Numbered from the stretch's first letter, positions 42,002-51,084 are shown. The stretch is DNA of 64,000 nucleotides from Duganella levis (GCF_009857605.1 NZ_WWCT01000006.1:214720-278719); one strand, 5' to 3'. Made by a program: numbers and translations. The notes: generated from the letters alone by a model not told the origin.

Positions 42002-44347
42002 ATGCAGAAGAAACTTGGCTTCCTGGCCCTGTGCCTGACAGTTTCCGCCTACGCGGCGGAACCTTTCGACGACAAATTCCGTCAACTCGAAGAAATCCTG
42101 CCGACTCCAAACGCCTACCGCACCGCATCCGGCGCACCAGGCCACGCCTACTGGCAGCAGCGCGCTGATTACACCATCAGCGCCTCGCTGGACGAAGCCA
42201 AGCGCGCCCTCACCGGCAGCGAACAGATCACCTACCACAATAACTCGCCGGACACGCTGAGCTATCTGTGGGTGCAGCTGGACCAGAACATCTACAAAAA
42301 GGACTCCGACGCCCGCATGATGCTGACGCAGCCATCGCGCGAAGCGTGGGCCAAGCCGGCCAATCCGGACGACGGCTACAAGTTCGAAGGTATGCGCGGC
42401 ATCCTGGCCGGCCGCGAATTCGACGGCGGCTTCAAGATCAAGACCGTGGCATCCGGCGGCCAGCCGCTGAAGTACGTCATCAACCGCACCATGATGCGCA
42501 TCGACCTGCCGAAGCCTTTGAAGTCCGGCGAGCAGTTCGTGTTCAATATCGACTGGTCCTACAACATCAACGAACAGCAAGTGCTGGGCGGCCGTTCCGG
42601 CTACGAGCACTTTGACGAAGACAAGAACGACCTGTTCGAAATCGCCCAGTGGTTCCCGCGCATGGCCGCCTACTACGACGTCTACGGCTGGCAGCACAAG
42701 CAGTTCCTGGGCACCGGCGAATTCACGCTGGAATTCGGCGACTACGACGTCCAGCTGACCGTCCCGGCCGACCACGTGGTGGCCTCCACCGGCGAACTGC
42801 AAAACCCGAACGATGTGCTGACCGCCGCCCAGCGTGACCGCCTGGCCAAGGCCCGCACCGCGACCGCGCCAGTGGTCATCGTGACGCAGGAAGAAGCCAC
42901 CGCCGCCGAGAAGTCGCACAGCACCGCCAGCAAAACCTGGCACTTCAAGGCCAGCAACGTGCGCGATTTCGCCTGGGCCTCCAGCCGCAAATTCATCTGG
43001 GATGCGCAAGGCTACAAGAAGGACACCACCGACGTGATGGCGATGTCCTACTATCCGAAGGAAGGCAATCCGCTGTGGGGCAAGTACAGCACCCAGGCCA
43101 TCATCCACACCATCGACAAGTACAACAAGTACAGCTTCGACTTCCCGTACCCGACCGCGATCTCGGTCAACGGTCCGGTGGGCGGCATGGAATATCCGAT
43201 GATCTCCTTCAACGGCCCGCGCCCGACCAAGGACAAGAAAACCGGCCAGCTGACCTGGTCGCAGCAGACCAAGTATGGCCTGATCGGCGTGATCATCCAC
43301 GAAGTGGGCCACAACTACTTCCCGATGATCGTCAACTCGGATGAGCGTCAATGGACCTGGATGGATGAAGGCCTGAACACCTTCGTGCAATACCTGGCCG
43401 AGCAGGAATGGGAAGACAACTACCCATCGCGCCGCGGCGAGCCGCGCAACATCGTCGACTACATGAAGAGCCGCAACCAGGTGCCGATCATGACCAACTC
43501 GGAGTCGATCGCTGCGCTGGGTAACAACGCCTACGCCAAGCCGGCCACTGGCCTGAACATCCTGCGCGAGACCATCCTGGGCCGCGAACTGTTCGACTAT
43601 GCCTTCCGCGAATACGCACAGCGCTGGAAGTTCAAGCGCCCTACCCCGGCTGACTTCTTCCGCACCATGGAAGACGCATCGGGCACGGACCTCGACTGGT
43701 TCTGGCACGGCTGGTTCTACACCACCGATCCGGTGGACATCAGCATCGACGGCATCACCGAGTACGGCGTCGGCACGAAAAATCCGGAAACCGAAAAGGC
43801 CTGGAAAAAAGCGCAGAAGGATGCGCAGCCTATCTCCGTTTCGGAACAGCGCAACAAGGCCCTGCCGAAACGCCTGGCGGACCATCCGGAACTGAAGGAC
43901 TTCTACAACGAGCACGACGAATTCACCGTCACCAACAAGGACCGCAACAGCTACGCCGAAGCGATCGAGAAGCTGGAACCGTGGGAGAAGAAGCTGCTGG
44001 ATCAGGGCAAGCACCTGTACCTGGTGGACTTCTCCAACCTGGGCGGCATGGTGATGCCGTTGATCCTGGAAGTTGAACTGAAGAGCGGCAAAAAGTACAT
44101 CGAGCGCATTCCGGCCGAAGTATGGCGCTACTCGCCGAAGAAAATCACCAAGCTGATTGTGACCGACGAACCGATGGTAGGCCTGACCCAGGACCCATAC
44201 TGGGAAACCGCCGACATCGATACGTCCAACAATTCGTGGCCACGTAAAGTCTCGCAATCGCGCCTGGAGCTGTTCAAGACCGAGCGTGACCGCAATAACC
44301 TGATGCGCGACTTCAACACGCCGCTGAAAAAGGACGAGAAGAAGTGA
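42002..44347 (+). CDS. M1 family zinc metallopeptidase (aminopeptidase N-like), secreted
   Basis: A 781-residue protein with a short signal peptide (MQKKLGFLALCLTVSAYAA). The M1 exopeptidase motif GGMEYPMISF precedes the zinc site H433-E-V-G-H437, and the third ligand E456 lies in MDEGLNTF with the standard 18-residue spacing. The C-terminal part (about 560-781) is unusual for classical aminopeptidases: it lacks the long helical domain and has lysine-rich stretches. The stop overlaps the GTG of the next gene by 4 bases, so peptidase, DUF6702 protein and receptor form one operon. Confidence 0.9.
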   Translation: MQKKLGFLALCLTVSAYAAEPFDDKFRQLEEILPTPNAYRTASGAPGHAYWQQRADYTISASLDEAKRALTGSEQITYHNNSPDTLSYLWVQLDQNIYKKDSDARMMLTQPSREAWAKPANPDDGYKFEGMRGILAGREFDGGFKIKTVASGGQPLKYVINRTMMRIDLPKPLKSGEQFVFNIDWSYNINEQQVLGGRSGYEHFDEDKNDLFEIAQWFPRMAAYYDVYGWQHKQFLGTGEFTLEFGDYDVQLTVPADHVVASTGELQNPNDVLTAAQRDRLAKARTATAPVVIVTQEEATAAEKSHSTASKTWHFKASNVRDFAWASSRKFIWDAQGYKKDTTDVMAMSYYPKEGNPLWGKYSTQAIIHTIDKYNKYSFDFPYPTAISVNGPVGGMEYPMISFNGPRPTKDKKTGQLTWSQQTKYGLIGVIIHEVGHNYFPMIVNSDERQWTWMDEGLNTFVQYLAEQEWEDNYPSRRGEPRNIVDYMKSRNQVPIMTNSESIAALGNNAYAKPATGLNILRETILGRELFDYAFREYAQRWKFKRPTPADFFRTMEDASGTDLDWFWHGWFYTTDPVDISIDGITEYGVGTKNPETEKAWKKAQKDAQPISVSEQRNKALPKRLADHPELKDFYNEHDEFTVTNKDRNSYAEAIEKLEPWEKKLLDQGKHLYLVDFSNLGGMVMPLILEVELKSGKKYIERIPAEVWRYSPKKITKLIVTDEPMVGLTQDPYWETADIDTSNNSWPRKVSQSRLELFKTERDRNNLMRDFNTPLKKDEKK

Positions 44348-44838
44348 TCGCACGCCGCCTGCGCGCGGTGGTAGCAACCATGCTGGCAGCAGCCAGCATG
44401 GCCGCATCTGCCCATAACTTCCACATGGGCATAGCGGATATCAGCTACAACCAGCGCACCGGCAGCACCGAGATCGTGCACACCTATACGGGGCACGATC
44501 TCGCCGCGCTGCTGACGAATCTCTACGGCCGCCAGTTCGATCTGGGCCGACCGGACAGCGAAGCACCGCTGCGCCGCTACGTGGAAAAACAATTCACCGT
44601 CACCGACAAGGATGGCAAAAGCCTGCCGCTGCAATGGATCGGCGCCAAGATCGATGCCGACAGCATCATGATTTTCCAGGAAATCAAAGGCGAAAAACTG
44701 ACAAAAGGTAGCCGCATCCACAACGCTTTGCTGATAGACTTCCTGCCGTCGCAAAGAAACACCGTTAATGTGGAAACCGATGGCACCGTCAAAACACTCT
44801 TCTTCGATCAAGACAGCATCGATCAAATCGCCCCTTAA
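44344..44838 (+). CDS. DUF6702-like periplasmic protein
   Basis: A 164-residue protein with a signal peptide (cleavage after SMAASA, residue 23). The mature N-terminus HNFHMGIADISYNQRTGSTEI, then VHTYTGHDLAALL, fits DUF6702 proteins of unknown function. The histidines at the mature start (H-N-F-H) could bind a metal. It starts at GTG 44344 within the stop of the M1 gene, and the following receptor gene starts inside its 3' end. Peptidase plus TonB receptor partners suggest a role in peptide or metal acquisition; this is inference. Confidence 0.7.
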   Translation: MIARRLRAVVATMLAAASMAASAHNFHMGIADISYNQRTGSTEIVHTYTGHDLAALLTNLYGRQFDLGRPDSEAPLRRYVEKQFTVTDKDGKSLPLQWIGAKIDADSIMIFQEIKGEKLTKGSRIHNALLIDFLPSQRNTVNVETDGTVKTLFFDQDSIDQIAP

Positions 44839-46852
44839 ATATGCTTTGCTGTTGGCCCTGGGTTCCGCCCAGGCCGACGACCAGATCCTGCAACGGGTCT
44901 TTGTCGATGGCTCGCGCACCAACCAGTTGGGCGTGGCCGATGCGGCCAGCGCCGGCACCATTACGCAGGACGAACTGGCGGCACGCACCGTCTACCGTCC
45001 CGGCGAAGTGCTGGAGGCGGTGCCGGGACTGGTGGTCAGCCAGCATAGCGGCGAAGGCAAGGCCAATCAGTTTTACCTGCGCGGCTTCAACCTCGATCAC
45101 GGCACCGACTTGCGCACCACCGTCGACGGCATGCCGGTCAACCAGCGTAGCCACGCGCATGGCCAGGGCTGGACTGACCTGAACTTCCTGATTCCCGAAC
45201 TGGCGGTGCGCCTCGATTACAAAAAAGGCCCGTACTCCGCCGAGGAAGGCGACTTTGCGTCGGCCGGCACTGCGTCGGTGGTGTACGCCAACCGCCTGCT
45301 GCAAGGCGTGGCCAGCGTGTCGGCCGGCCAGAACGGCTACGGCCGCGCATTGGTCGCCGATTCGGTGGACACCCAGCGCGGCAGCCTGCTGTACGCCATC
45401 GAAGCGATGCACAACGACGGCCCCTTCACCCGGCCTGACGATTACCAGAAGCTGAACGCCGTGCTGCGCTACAGCGAGGGCTACGCCAACAACGGCTTCA
45501 ACATCGCGCTGATGGCCTACAAGGCCGACTGGAATTCCACCGACCAGATTCCGCTGCGCGCCGTGCAGGATGGCCAGATCGGCCGCAACGACGCCATCGA
45601 CAATACCGACGGCGGCAAAGCCCATCGTTACAGCCTGTCCGGCGCCTGGCGCCGCACCACCGACGACAGCGCGTCCAAGGTCAACGCCTACATCATCGCC
45701 AATCAGCTTGACCTGTGGTCCAACTTCACCTACTTCATGGATGATCCGGTACATGGCGACCAGTTTGCGCAGCCGGACAAGCGCGTGACCAGCGGCGTGA
45801 ATGCGTCGCACAGCTGGCACCAGCATACCGACACCGGCAACACCGAAACCACCGTCGGCGTGCAGCTCCAGAACGATAATATCTTCAACGGTTTGTACAA
45901 CACGCAGGCGCGCCGCACGCTGTCGGTGACGCGGCAGGATCATATCGTCGAGTCCAGCGCCGCCCTGTTCGTCGAGAACAACACGCGCTGGAACGCGGCC
46001 TTCCGCACCGTGGCCGGCGCGCGGCTGGACAGCTATCGCTTCGACGTGCAGAGCAACCTGGCCGCCAACTCCGGTAAGGCCAATGACCACTTGGTCAGCC
46101 CGAGTCTGAGCCTGATCTACGGCCCGTGGCAGACCGCCGAGGTGTACGCCAACTTCGGCAGCGGCTTCCATAGCAACGACGCGCGCGGGTCCACCATCAC
46201 CATCGATCCCAAGACCGGCCTGGCGGCGGACAAGGTGCAGCCGCTGGTGCGCTCGCGCGGCATGGAGGTCGGCGCGCGTACATCATGGCTGCCTGGCTTG
46301 CAAACCTCGCTGTCGGTATACCGGCTGGACTTCGATTCGGAGCTGACCTATGCCGGCGACGCCGGCACCACCGAAGCCGGTCCGCCAAGCCGCCGTTACG
46401 GCATTGAGTTCTCCAACTACTACAAGCCACTGAAATGGCTGTCGGTGGATCTGGACCTGGCGTATGCGCGCGCACGTTCGCGCGGCTACGTGGAAGAAGG
46501 CAGCTATATCGCCGGTGCGATTGAAGGCACCGGGCAGCTGGCGGTCACCGTGGACGATGGCGGACCTTATTCGGCTTCGCTGAAGCTGCGCTACTTTGGT
46601 CCGCGTCCGCTGATCGAGGATAACAGCGTGCGCTCCAATGCCAGCATGACGCTGAACGGCCGCCTGGGCTGGAAGATCCGCAAGGACTTGCGGCTGGAGC
46701 TGGAAGCATTCAACATCACCAACCGCCACGATTCGGCCATCGACTACTACTATGCGTCGCAGCTGAAGGGCGAAGCGGCGCCGGTGTCCGACATCCACTT
46801 CCACCCCATCGAATCGCGCTCCGTGCGGGCGACGCTGATCAAGAACTTCTAG
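44780..46852 (+). CDS. TonB-dependent receptor, siderophore/metal type
   Basis: A 690-residue outer-membrane receptor. The start is probably ATG 44780 (weak GGAAA ahead); the frame from 44768 is alternative, and either overlaps the DUF6702 gene by about 60-70 bases. A hydrophobic leader KYALLLALGSAQA is preceded by a basic, serine-rich stretch. The plug shows RPGEVLEAVPGLVVSQHSGEG, NQFYLRGFNLDHGTDLRTTVDGMPVN and HAHGQGWTDLNFLIPELA. The His-rich HAHGQG is typical of a receptor subgroup of about 700 residues. The barrel ends SVRATLIKNF. Cargo is unknown; a metal complex is plausible. Confidence 0.88.
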   Translation: MAPSKHSSSIKTASIKSPLKYALLLALGSAQADDQILQRVFVDGSRTNQLGVADAASAGTITQDELAARTVYRPGEVLEAVPGLVVSQHSGEGKANQFYLRGFNLDHGTDLRTTVDGMPVNQRSHAHGQGWTDLNFLIPELAVRLDYKKGPYSAEEGDFASAGTASVVYANRLLQGVASVSAGQNGYGRALVADSVDTQRGSLLYAIEAMHNDGPFTRPDDYQKLNAVLRYSEGYANNGFNIALMAYKADWNSTDQIPLRAVQDGQIGRNDAIDNTDGGKAHRYSLSGAWRRTTDDSASKVNAYIIANQLDLWSNFTYFMDDPVHGDQFAQPDKRVTSGVNASHSWHQHTDTGNTETTVGVQLQNDNIFNGLYNTQARRTLSVTRQDHIVESSAALFVENNTRWNAAFRTVAGARLDSYRFDVQSNLAANSGKANDHLVSPSLSLIYGPWQTAEVYANFGSGFHSNDARGSTITIDPKTGLAADKVQPLVRSRGMEVGARTSWLPGLQTSLSVYRLDFDSELTYAGDAGTTEAGPPSRRYGIEFSNYYKPLKWLSVDLDLAYARARSRGYVEEGSYIAGAIEGTGQLAVTVDDGGPYSASLKLRYFGPRPLIEDNSVRSNASMTLNGRLGWKIRKDLRLELEAFNITNRHDSAIDYYYASQLKGEAAPVSDIHFHPIESRSVRATLIKNF

Positions 46853-47874
46853 GCGCCGCGCTCATTGAGGATGGCGAAACCGCGCTGGTGCCACACAGGA
46901 TAAGCCGGCGTTACATCGCTGGCCTGCTCCAGCAGCGCATTCTGCTCCGGCGTCAGCGACCATCCGGTGGCGCCGATGTTCTCGATCAGCTGCTTCTCGT
47001 CGCGCGCGCCGATGATGACGTTGGCCACGGTCTTCTTCCCCAGCAGCCAGTTCAGCGCAATCTGCGGGATGGATTTGCCGGTCTGCTCGGCCACCACATC
47101 CAGCGCGTCGATGATGCGGAACAGGCGCTCTTCTTCAAAGTGCGGACCGGTGCCGGCGATGTCGTGCGCGCGCGTGCCCGGCTTGGCCGGCTGGCCGCGA
47201 CGAATCTTGCCGGTCAACTTGCCCCAGCCCAGTGGACTCCAGACCACCGCACCAACGCCCTGGTCTTCCGCCAATGGCGCCAGCTCCCATTCGTAATCGC
47301 GGTTCAGCAGCGAATAGTAAATCTGATGTGCCACATGGCGCGGATAGCCATAGCGGTCCGAGGTCGCCAGGGATTTCATCAAATGCCAGCCGGAGAAGTT
47401 AGAGGCGCCGGTGTATCGCACCTTGCCGTCGCGGACCAGCTGGTCCAGCGTGGACAGCGTCTCTTCCACCGGCGTGTTGTAGTCCTGGCCGTGCAGCTGC
47501 AACAGGTCGATGTGATCAACTTGCAGGCGCTTCAGCGATTGGTCGACGGCGTCGATGATGTGCTGGCGCGAGGAGCCGTAATCGTTGGCGCCATCGCCGG
47601 TGGGGAATGTGACCTTGGTGGAAATCAGCAAACGATTGCGCTTGCCCTTGATCGCCTCGCCGAGGATTTGTTCGGCCAAGCCGTCCGAGTAGACGTCGGC
47701 GGTGTCGAACAGGGAGACGCCGTGTTCCAGGCAGACGTCGATCAGGCGCGAGGCGCCGCCGGCATCGGTACTGCCCCAGGCTTTGAAGAAGTCATTCCCA
47801 CCGCCGAACGTCGCAGTGCCAAAACTCAGTTCCGGCACCCGCAGGCCGGACTTTCCAAGACGCTTGAAATTCAT
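46849..47874 (-). CDS. Aldo/keto reductase
   Basis: A 341-residue NADPH-dependent oxidoreductase of the AKR superfamily (YghZ/PhyR-like branch). It has the catalytic tetrad: Asp and Tyr in SLFDTADVYSDGLAEQ, Lys in ISTKVTF and His in DLLQLHGQD. The cofactor region is NVIIGARDEKQLIENI. Substrates are small carbonyl compounds or sugar aldehydes, not predictable here. The 3' end overlaps the convergent receptor gene by 4 bases. The ATG 47874 is preceded by GGAGG at 5-6 bases. Confidence 0.9.
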   Translation of the reverse strand: MNFKRLGKSGLRVPELSFGTATFGGGNDFFKAWGSTDAGGASRLIDVCLEHGVSLFDTADVYSDGLAEQILGEAIKGKRNRLLISTKVTFPTGDGANDYGSSRQHIIDAVDQSLKRLQVDHIDLLQLHGQDYNTPVEETLSTLDQLVRDGKVRYTGASNFSGWHLMKSLATSDRYGYPRHVAHQIYYSLLNRDYEWELAPLAEDQGVGAVVWSPLGWGKLTGKIRRGQPAKPGTRAHDIAGTGPHFEEERLFRIIDALDVVAEQTGKSIPQIALNWLLGKKTVANVIIGARDEKQLIENIGATGWSLTPEQNALLEQASDVTPAYPVWHQRGFAILNERGA

Positions 47875-47964
47875 CGCAATCCTCCAAATTGGCGCGCACC
47901 ACGGCGCGCTGGATCTTGATTGTAGCGCGCTACGGAAAATCGCGTTGCCGCCCCCCGCGTTCTG

Positions 47965-48918
47965 TCACGGAGCCAGGGAAGCCTTGCGGGCGCGGGAGCC
48001 TTTCAGGACTTTTTGCGGGACATCACTTAGTTCCCGCAGGAACGCGCGCCGCATTCTTGCCTCGTCGCCGAAGCCAGTTTGCACCGCGATGCGTGACGCC
48101 GACGAGTGACCGCTCTCGATAAGATTTTTTGCCGCATCCACGCGTAGCTTCTCGATGGCTTTAGCAGGAGAAAGCCCCGTTTCCGCCTTGAACGCGCGAC
48201 TGAAGTGACGCGGACTCCAGTTAGCCTGATCAGCCAGCAGCTCGACACTCAATGCTTCGTTTAAATTGTTGCGGATAAAGGCCAGCGCTTGGCGGATGCG
48301 CTCGTGCTTGGGATCGATATCGGCCAGGACAGAAAACTGGCTCTGGCCGCCGGGACGCCGGTGACTCAACACCATCATCTTGCAAATCATTTGGGTCACA
48401 TGGTGGCCGACATCCGCCTCCACCATGCTCAGTATCAAGTCCGTTCCCGCCGTCATGCCGGCAGAACTCCAGACATGGCCATCGCGCACGAACATGCGGT
48501 CCGGCACGACCTTGGCGCCAGGCAGCCGATTGACCAACTCATCTGTATAGCCCCAATGCGTCGTCACTTCGCGTCCGTCGAAGGCGCCGGCCGCCCCCAG
48601 GATAAACGCGCCGGTGCAGATGCTCGCCACGCGCCGCGACTCGGTCAACGCCAGGCGCAAGCGCGCGACCAGGTCGGGAGCCGCCGTGGGAACACCGGGC
48701 ATGCTGCCGACGATGATCGTGTCGTAGCGCTGCGCTTCAAATTTTTTGGTATCGACACCTATGCCGCTCATGCTGTAGACGATGCCACCCGACATGGAAA
48801 CAATGTCCAGCGCATACGTATCAGGGGCGTAATGGTTCGCGATCCCCAGCACCGTAGCGACGGACAGATCGAGCAAATTGAACTGTGGAAAAATGACAAG
48901 TGCGACTTTTGCTACCAT
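47965..48918 (-). CDS. GlxA-like AraC family regulator (DJ-1/PfpI domain + HTH)
   Basis: A 317-residue regulator. Residues 1-about 190 form a DJ-1/PfpI-like domain (VALVIFPQFNLLDLS, then ICTGAFILGAAGAFDGREVTTHW with the nucleophile-elbow Cys), and residues about 215-310 an AraC DNA-binding domain (LSVELLADQANWSPRHFSRAF, then PAKAIEKLRVDAAKNLIE). The start is ATG 48918; the frame upstream to 49089 codes an implausible basic stretch. Such proteins (GlxA, FtrA, CdhR types) regulate amino-acid-derivative or stress genes. The target is not evident; the nearest gene is the divergent truncated kinase. Confidence 0.88.
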   Translation of the reverse strand: MVAKVALVIFPQFNLLDLSVATVLGIANHYAPDTYALDIVSMSGGIVYSMSGIGVDTKKFEAQRYDTIIVGSMPGVPTAAPDLVARLRLALTESRRVASICTGAFILGAAGAFDGREVTTHWGYTDELVNRLPGAKVVPDRMFVRDGHVWSSAGMTAGTDLILSMVEADVGHHVTQMICKMMVLSHRRPGGQSQFSVLADIDPKHERIRQALAFIRNNLNEALSVELLADQANWSPRHFSRAFKAETGLSPAKAIEKLRVDAAKNLIESGHSSASRIAVQTGFGDEARMRRAFLRELSDVPQKVLKGSRARKASLAP

Positions 48919-49112
48919 ACCAACTCCATGAGCTAACTCCCTGAGCCTCCCTCGGCCATTGGCTATTATAAAAGAGGTCGCCAAATTCGATGCGGAGGCG
49001 GTCAATGTCCTTTTTCGTCGCTTGTTTGGCCTCTCCGCGCAGGCAGCGCTTCGTATAATCCCTTCAGTACGCTTACTTCGTTTCCGCAAGGCGCGCCTAT
49101 TCCCCCAATACG

Positions 49113-50156
49113 ATGCTCAAGTCCCAGTCATTCGCCGCCCACCAGAAAAGCCGAAGTCTGCTTTTCGCCTTACTGATGGGGACAATTTTTGCCTCCAGCA
49201 GCGCGGAGCCGGGGACGTTGGTCGTCGCACCGCAAGAACGCACCGCGCCGGTGGAAATCAGCGTTGAATTGCCACCCGGGAGCTACCGTTTCCAGGTGCT
49301 GGCAGCGAACGAAGACGGCGACTGGAAAGAATATGGCGCCGCGCAAAAGCTCGACACCCCCGAGACCGTGGTGCAAACGCTGTGGTTCCGCATCCTGCTG
49401 GCGGGGCTGGTGGGATTGTCGCTGTGGTGGTGGTACCGGAGGCGATCGTGCCAGGCCGCCGCCCAGGCGCAAAGCCGACTGGAGGAACGCCTGGACGAGC
49501 GGCATCGCATCGCCCGTGAGCTGCATGACACCCTGCTGCAATCGGTGCAAGGCCTGATCCTCAAAGTGCAGGCCGTCGCGCTCGGTCTACCGACGGAAAA
49601 GAAGGCGCTGCGCGACGAAATCCAGGCCATCGTCAGTCAAGCCATCTCATCGCTGGAAGAAGGACGTGACCGCGTGCAGAACCTGCGCATCCACGGCTTG
49701 CATGCCACGGCGTTGGAAGCCGTGTTGAGCGGAACCGCGGACCAGTTCGCAGATGAACATTTAAAAGAGCCGCCCCGGATTCAAGTCATCGGTTCGGCGC
49801 GGGAGCTGCATTTGATCGTGGAGGAAGAGCTGAGTGCGATCGGACGCGAAGCGCTGATCAACAGCTATCGCCACGCGTATCGGGCAATCGACATCGAGCT
49901 ACGCTATGGCCGCCGGCATTTCAGCCTGTCGATCACCGATGTCGGGCCCGGCATCCCCAACGCCGTTATTGCCGCGCAAGGACGAGCCGGCCGCTGGGGA
50001 CTGCGCGGTATGCATGAGCGGGCGGCGAAGATTGGCGCGCAGTTATCGCTTCGCAGCATCGCCGGGAATGGCACCCGCATCACCGTGACGCTGCCTGCAA
50101 GAATGGCTTATCAGCACAAGCCATGGCACTGGCTGCCTCGCTGTATGAGGCATTAG
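49113..50156 (+). CDS. Histidine kinase of the propeller-sensor type lacking its propeller (deletion derivative)
   Basis: A 347-residue protein. Residues 1-about 32 resemble a signal peptide (SRSLLFALLMGTIFASSSA). They are followed abruptly by the end of a Y_Y_Y periplasmic domain (ELPPGSYRFQVLAANEDGDW), a membrane helix (LWFRILLAGLVGLSLWWWYRRR), a HisKA_3 dimer domain with the phospho-acceptor His in IARELHDTLLQSVQGL, and an HATPase_c domain (GREALINSYRHA, DVGPGIP, GRWGLRGMHERA). Full-length relatives carry some 600 residues of beta-propeller between signal and Y_Y_Y domain; these are missing. No response regulator gene adjoins. The kinase core looks intact, so it could be constitutive, or it is a pseudogene. 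Confidence 0.75.
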   Translation: MLKSQSFAAHQKSRSLLFALLMGTIFASSSAEPGTLVVAPQERTAPVEISVELPPGSYRFQVLAANEDGDWKEYGAAQKLDTPETVVQTLWFRILLAGLVGLSLWWWYRRRSCQAAAQAQSRLEERLDERHRIARELHDTLLQSVQGLILKVQAVALGLPTEKKALRDEIQAIVSQAISSLEEGRDRVQNLRIHGLHATALEAVLSGTADQFADEHLKEPPRIQVIGSARELHLIVEEELSAIGREALINSYRHAYRAIDIELRYGRRHFSLSITDVGPGIPNAVIAAQGRAGRWGLRGMHERAAKIGAQLSLRSIAGNGTRITVTLPARMAYQHKPWHWLPRCMRH

Positions 50157-50184
50157 ACGGCAGCTCGCTAGCGCGCTGCGGCGC

Positions 50185-50334
50185 ATGCTGAAACCCGGCA
50201 TCGATTTTCCTCAGCCGCCAGACGTGCCCTTCTTCTAAGCCGATCCCGATATCCCCGGCCGCATTATCCGCAAGCTGAACGGCGTCACCGAATCCGGCAA
50301 CATCGTCAACGGCAAGTTTCGTCTTGCAAAATGA
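50185..50334 (+). pseudogene. Decayed small gene with an in-frame stop
   Basis: A plus-strand frame reads MLKPGIDFPQPPDVPFF, a TAA at 50236-50238, then ADPDIPGRIIRKLNGVTES and GNIVNGKFRLAK before TGA at 50332. The second part looks like a conserved C-terminus (DP-x-x-PGRIIRKL, NGKF). The likely origin is a small orphan protein inactivated by a nonsense change. The family is not recognised. Confidence 0.35.
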
Positions 50335-50339
50335 TGACG

Positions 50340-50513
50340 CTAAAAACTGCGCGTCGGATCCGGCACAAAAAAATCAAAGCCATTACATCCGCATTGACAT
50401 AAGTCCGTCACTTCACCAAAGGCTAACTGTTGAATAAAATCGCCGTAATTTGGCAGGGCTTGCTGCTTCAAGAGTTCTAGCCAGCCGTGTGCCTTCTCGG
50501 TACTGTTTGTCAT
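50340..50513 (-). CDS. Small CxCGC protein hidden under the RDD fragment
   Basis: A 57-residue frame from ATG 50513 to TAG 50340: MTNSTEKAHGWLELLKQQ, then ALPNYGDFIQQLAFGEV and TDLCQCGCNGFDFFVPD. The helical N-terminal half and the CQCGCNGFDF motif, which could bind zinc, read as a real protein. It overlaps the tail of the longer frame at 50413-50733 in a different phase; that tail is the less protein-like of the two. No function is known. The upstream sequence lacks a strong ribosome site. Confidence 0.5.
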   Translation of the reverse strand: MTNSTEKAHGWLELLKQQALPNYGDFIQQLAFGEVTDLCQCGCNGFDFFVPDPTRSF

Positions 50514-50733
50514 ATAGAACCTTAAACACGATAACTAATGTGCCGGTCACGACCTTTCCAAGCGTTCTGCCGGAAACCACCTCAAAACATACGTAGTAGA
50601 GAACGTAACATGCTATGCAAATGTCCCACCACTTGATGCCATTTAGCGCTTCAAGAGCATCTATCCCGTATGCCACGCCGTAAGCGATCTGCAAAATAAG
50701 CAACCCTATCCATATACCGATTTGATCGACCAC
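50413..50733 (-). pseudogene. RDD-family membrane protein fragment
   Basis: Residues 1-71 match an RDD domain: VDQIGIWIGLLILQIAYGV (helix 1), WDICIACYVLYYVCFEVVSG (helix 2) and the RDD signature GRTLGKVVTGTLVI. After that the frame runs into non-homologous sequence (KQYREGTRLARTLEAAS). Upstream, the same frame continues back to element K through one TGA at 50742-50740 (FATRRF-stop-TFVVDQI), where intact RDD proteins have continuous sequence. So the gene seems to have lost its third helix and gained a stop near the N-terminus. A short GTG-started product from 50733 cannot be excluded. Confidence 0.5.
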
Positions 50734-50806
50734 AAAGGTTCAAAAACGGCGAGTGGCAAAAGCTATCTCTGCCGCAATCCGCTCTCTCTGATCAGCTCGA
50801 TAACAC

Positions 50807-50834
50807 CAGTGTCTTCTGGCGGCCGTTAGATGAC
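50807..50834 (+). repeat. TGGCCG palindromic element K
   Basis: CAGTGTCTTCTGGCGGCCGT then TAGATGAC. Resembles element F (CTTCTGG-CCGTTA) with two extra bases in the core. The stop codon of the 50826-51062 gene lies inside it. Confidence 0.6.
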
Positions 50835-51062
50835 TCTTTTGCGTGAAAAAATCTGCCAGCAAAATATTACAGCCAAGGCTAGAGATACGACGGACAACCC
50901 AGTAACAAAATACTCAGGTAAGAGGGTTGGAAATACCTTATCGAAGACTGTATAACTCAGCGAAAAAGCAAAAATCAACGACGGCAGCCATTGCTTTTGC
51001 CAAGCAAAACCAGCCATCGCAACAGTCGACCCGACGATACTTAACATAGTAGTGACGTGCAT
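50826..51062 (-). CDS. Hypothetical small membrane protein of ORFan island 2
   Basis: A 78-residue protein with three hydrophobic stretches (about residues 4-20, 24-45 and 51-70) and a short basic C-terminus (FSRKRVI). No family is recognised. It lies in the minus-strand array of small genes that are AT-richer than their surroundings. Its stop codon is within palindromic element K, repeating the gene-plus-element layout of island 1. Confidence 0.5.
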   Translation of the reverse strand: MHVTTMLSIVGSTVAMAGFAWQKQWLPSLIFAFSLSYTVFDKVFPTLLPEYFVTGLSVVSLALAVIFCWQIFSRKRVI

Positions 51063-51084
51063 CGTACCCCTCTCAAATTTGCAT

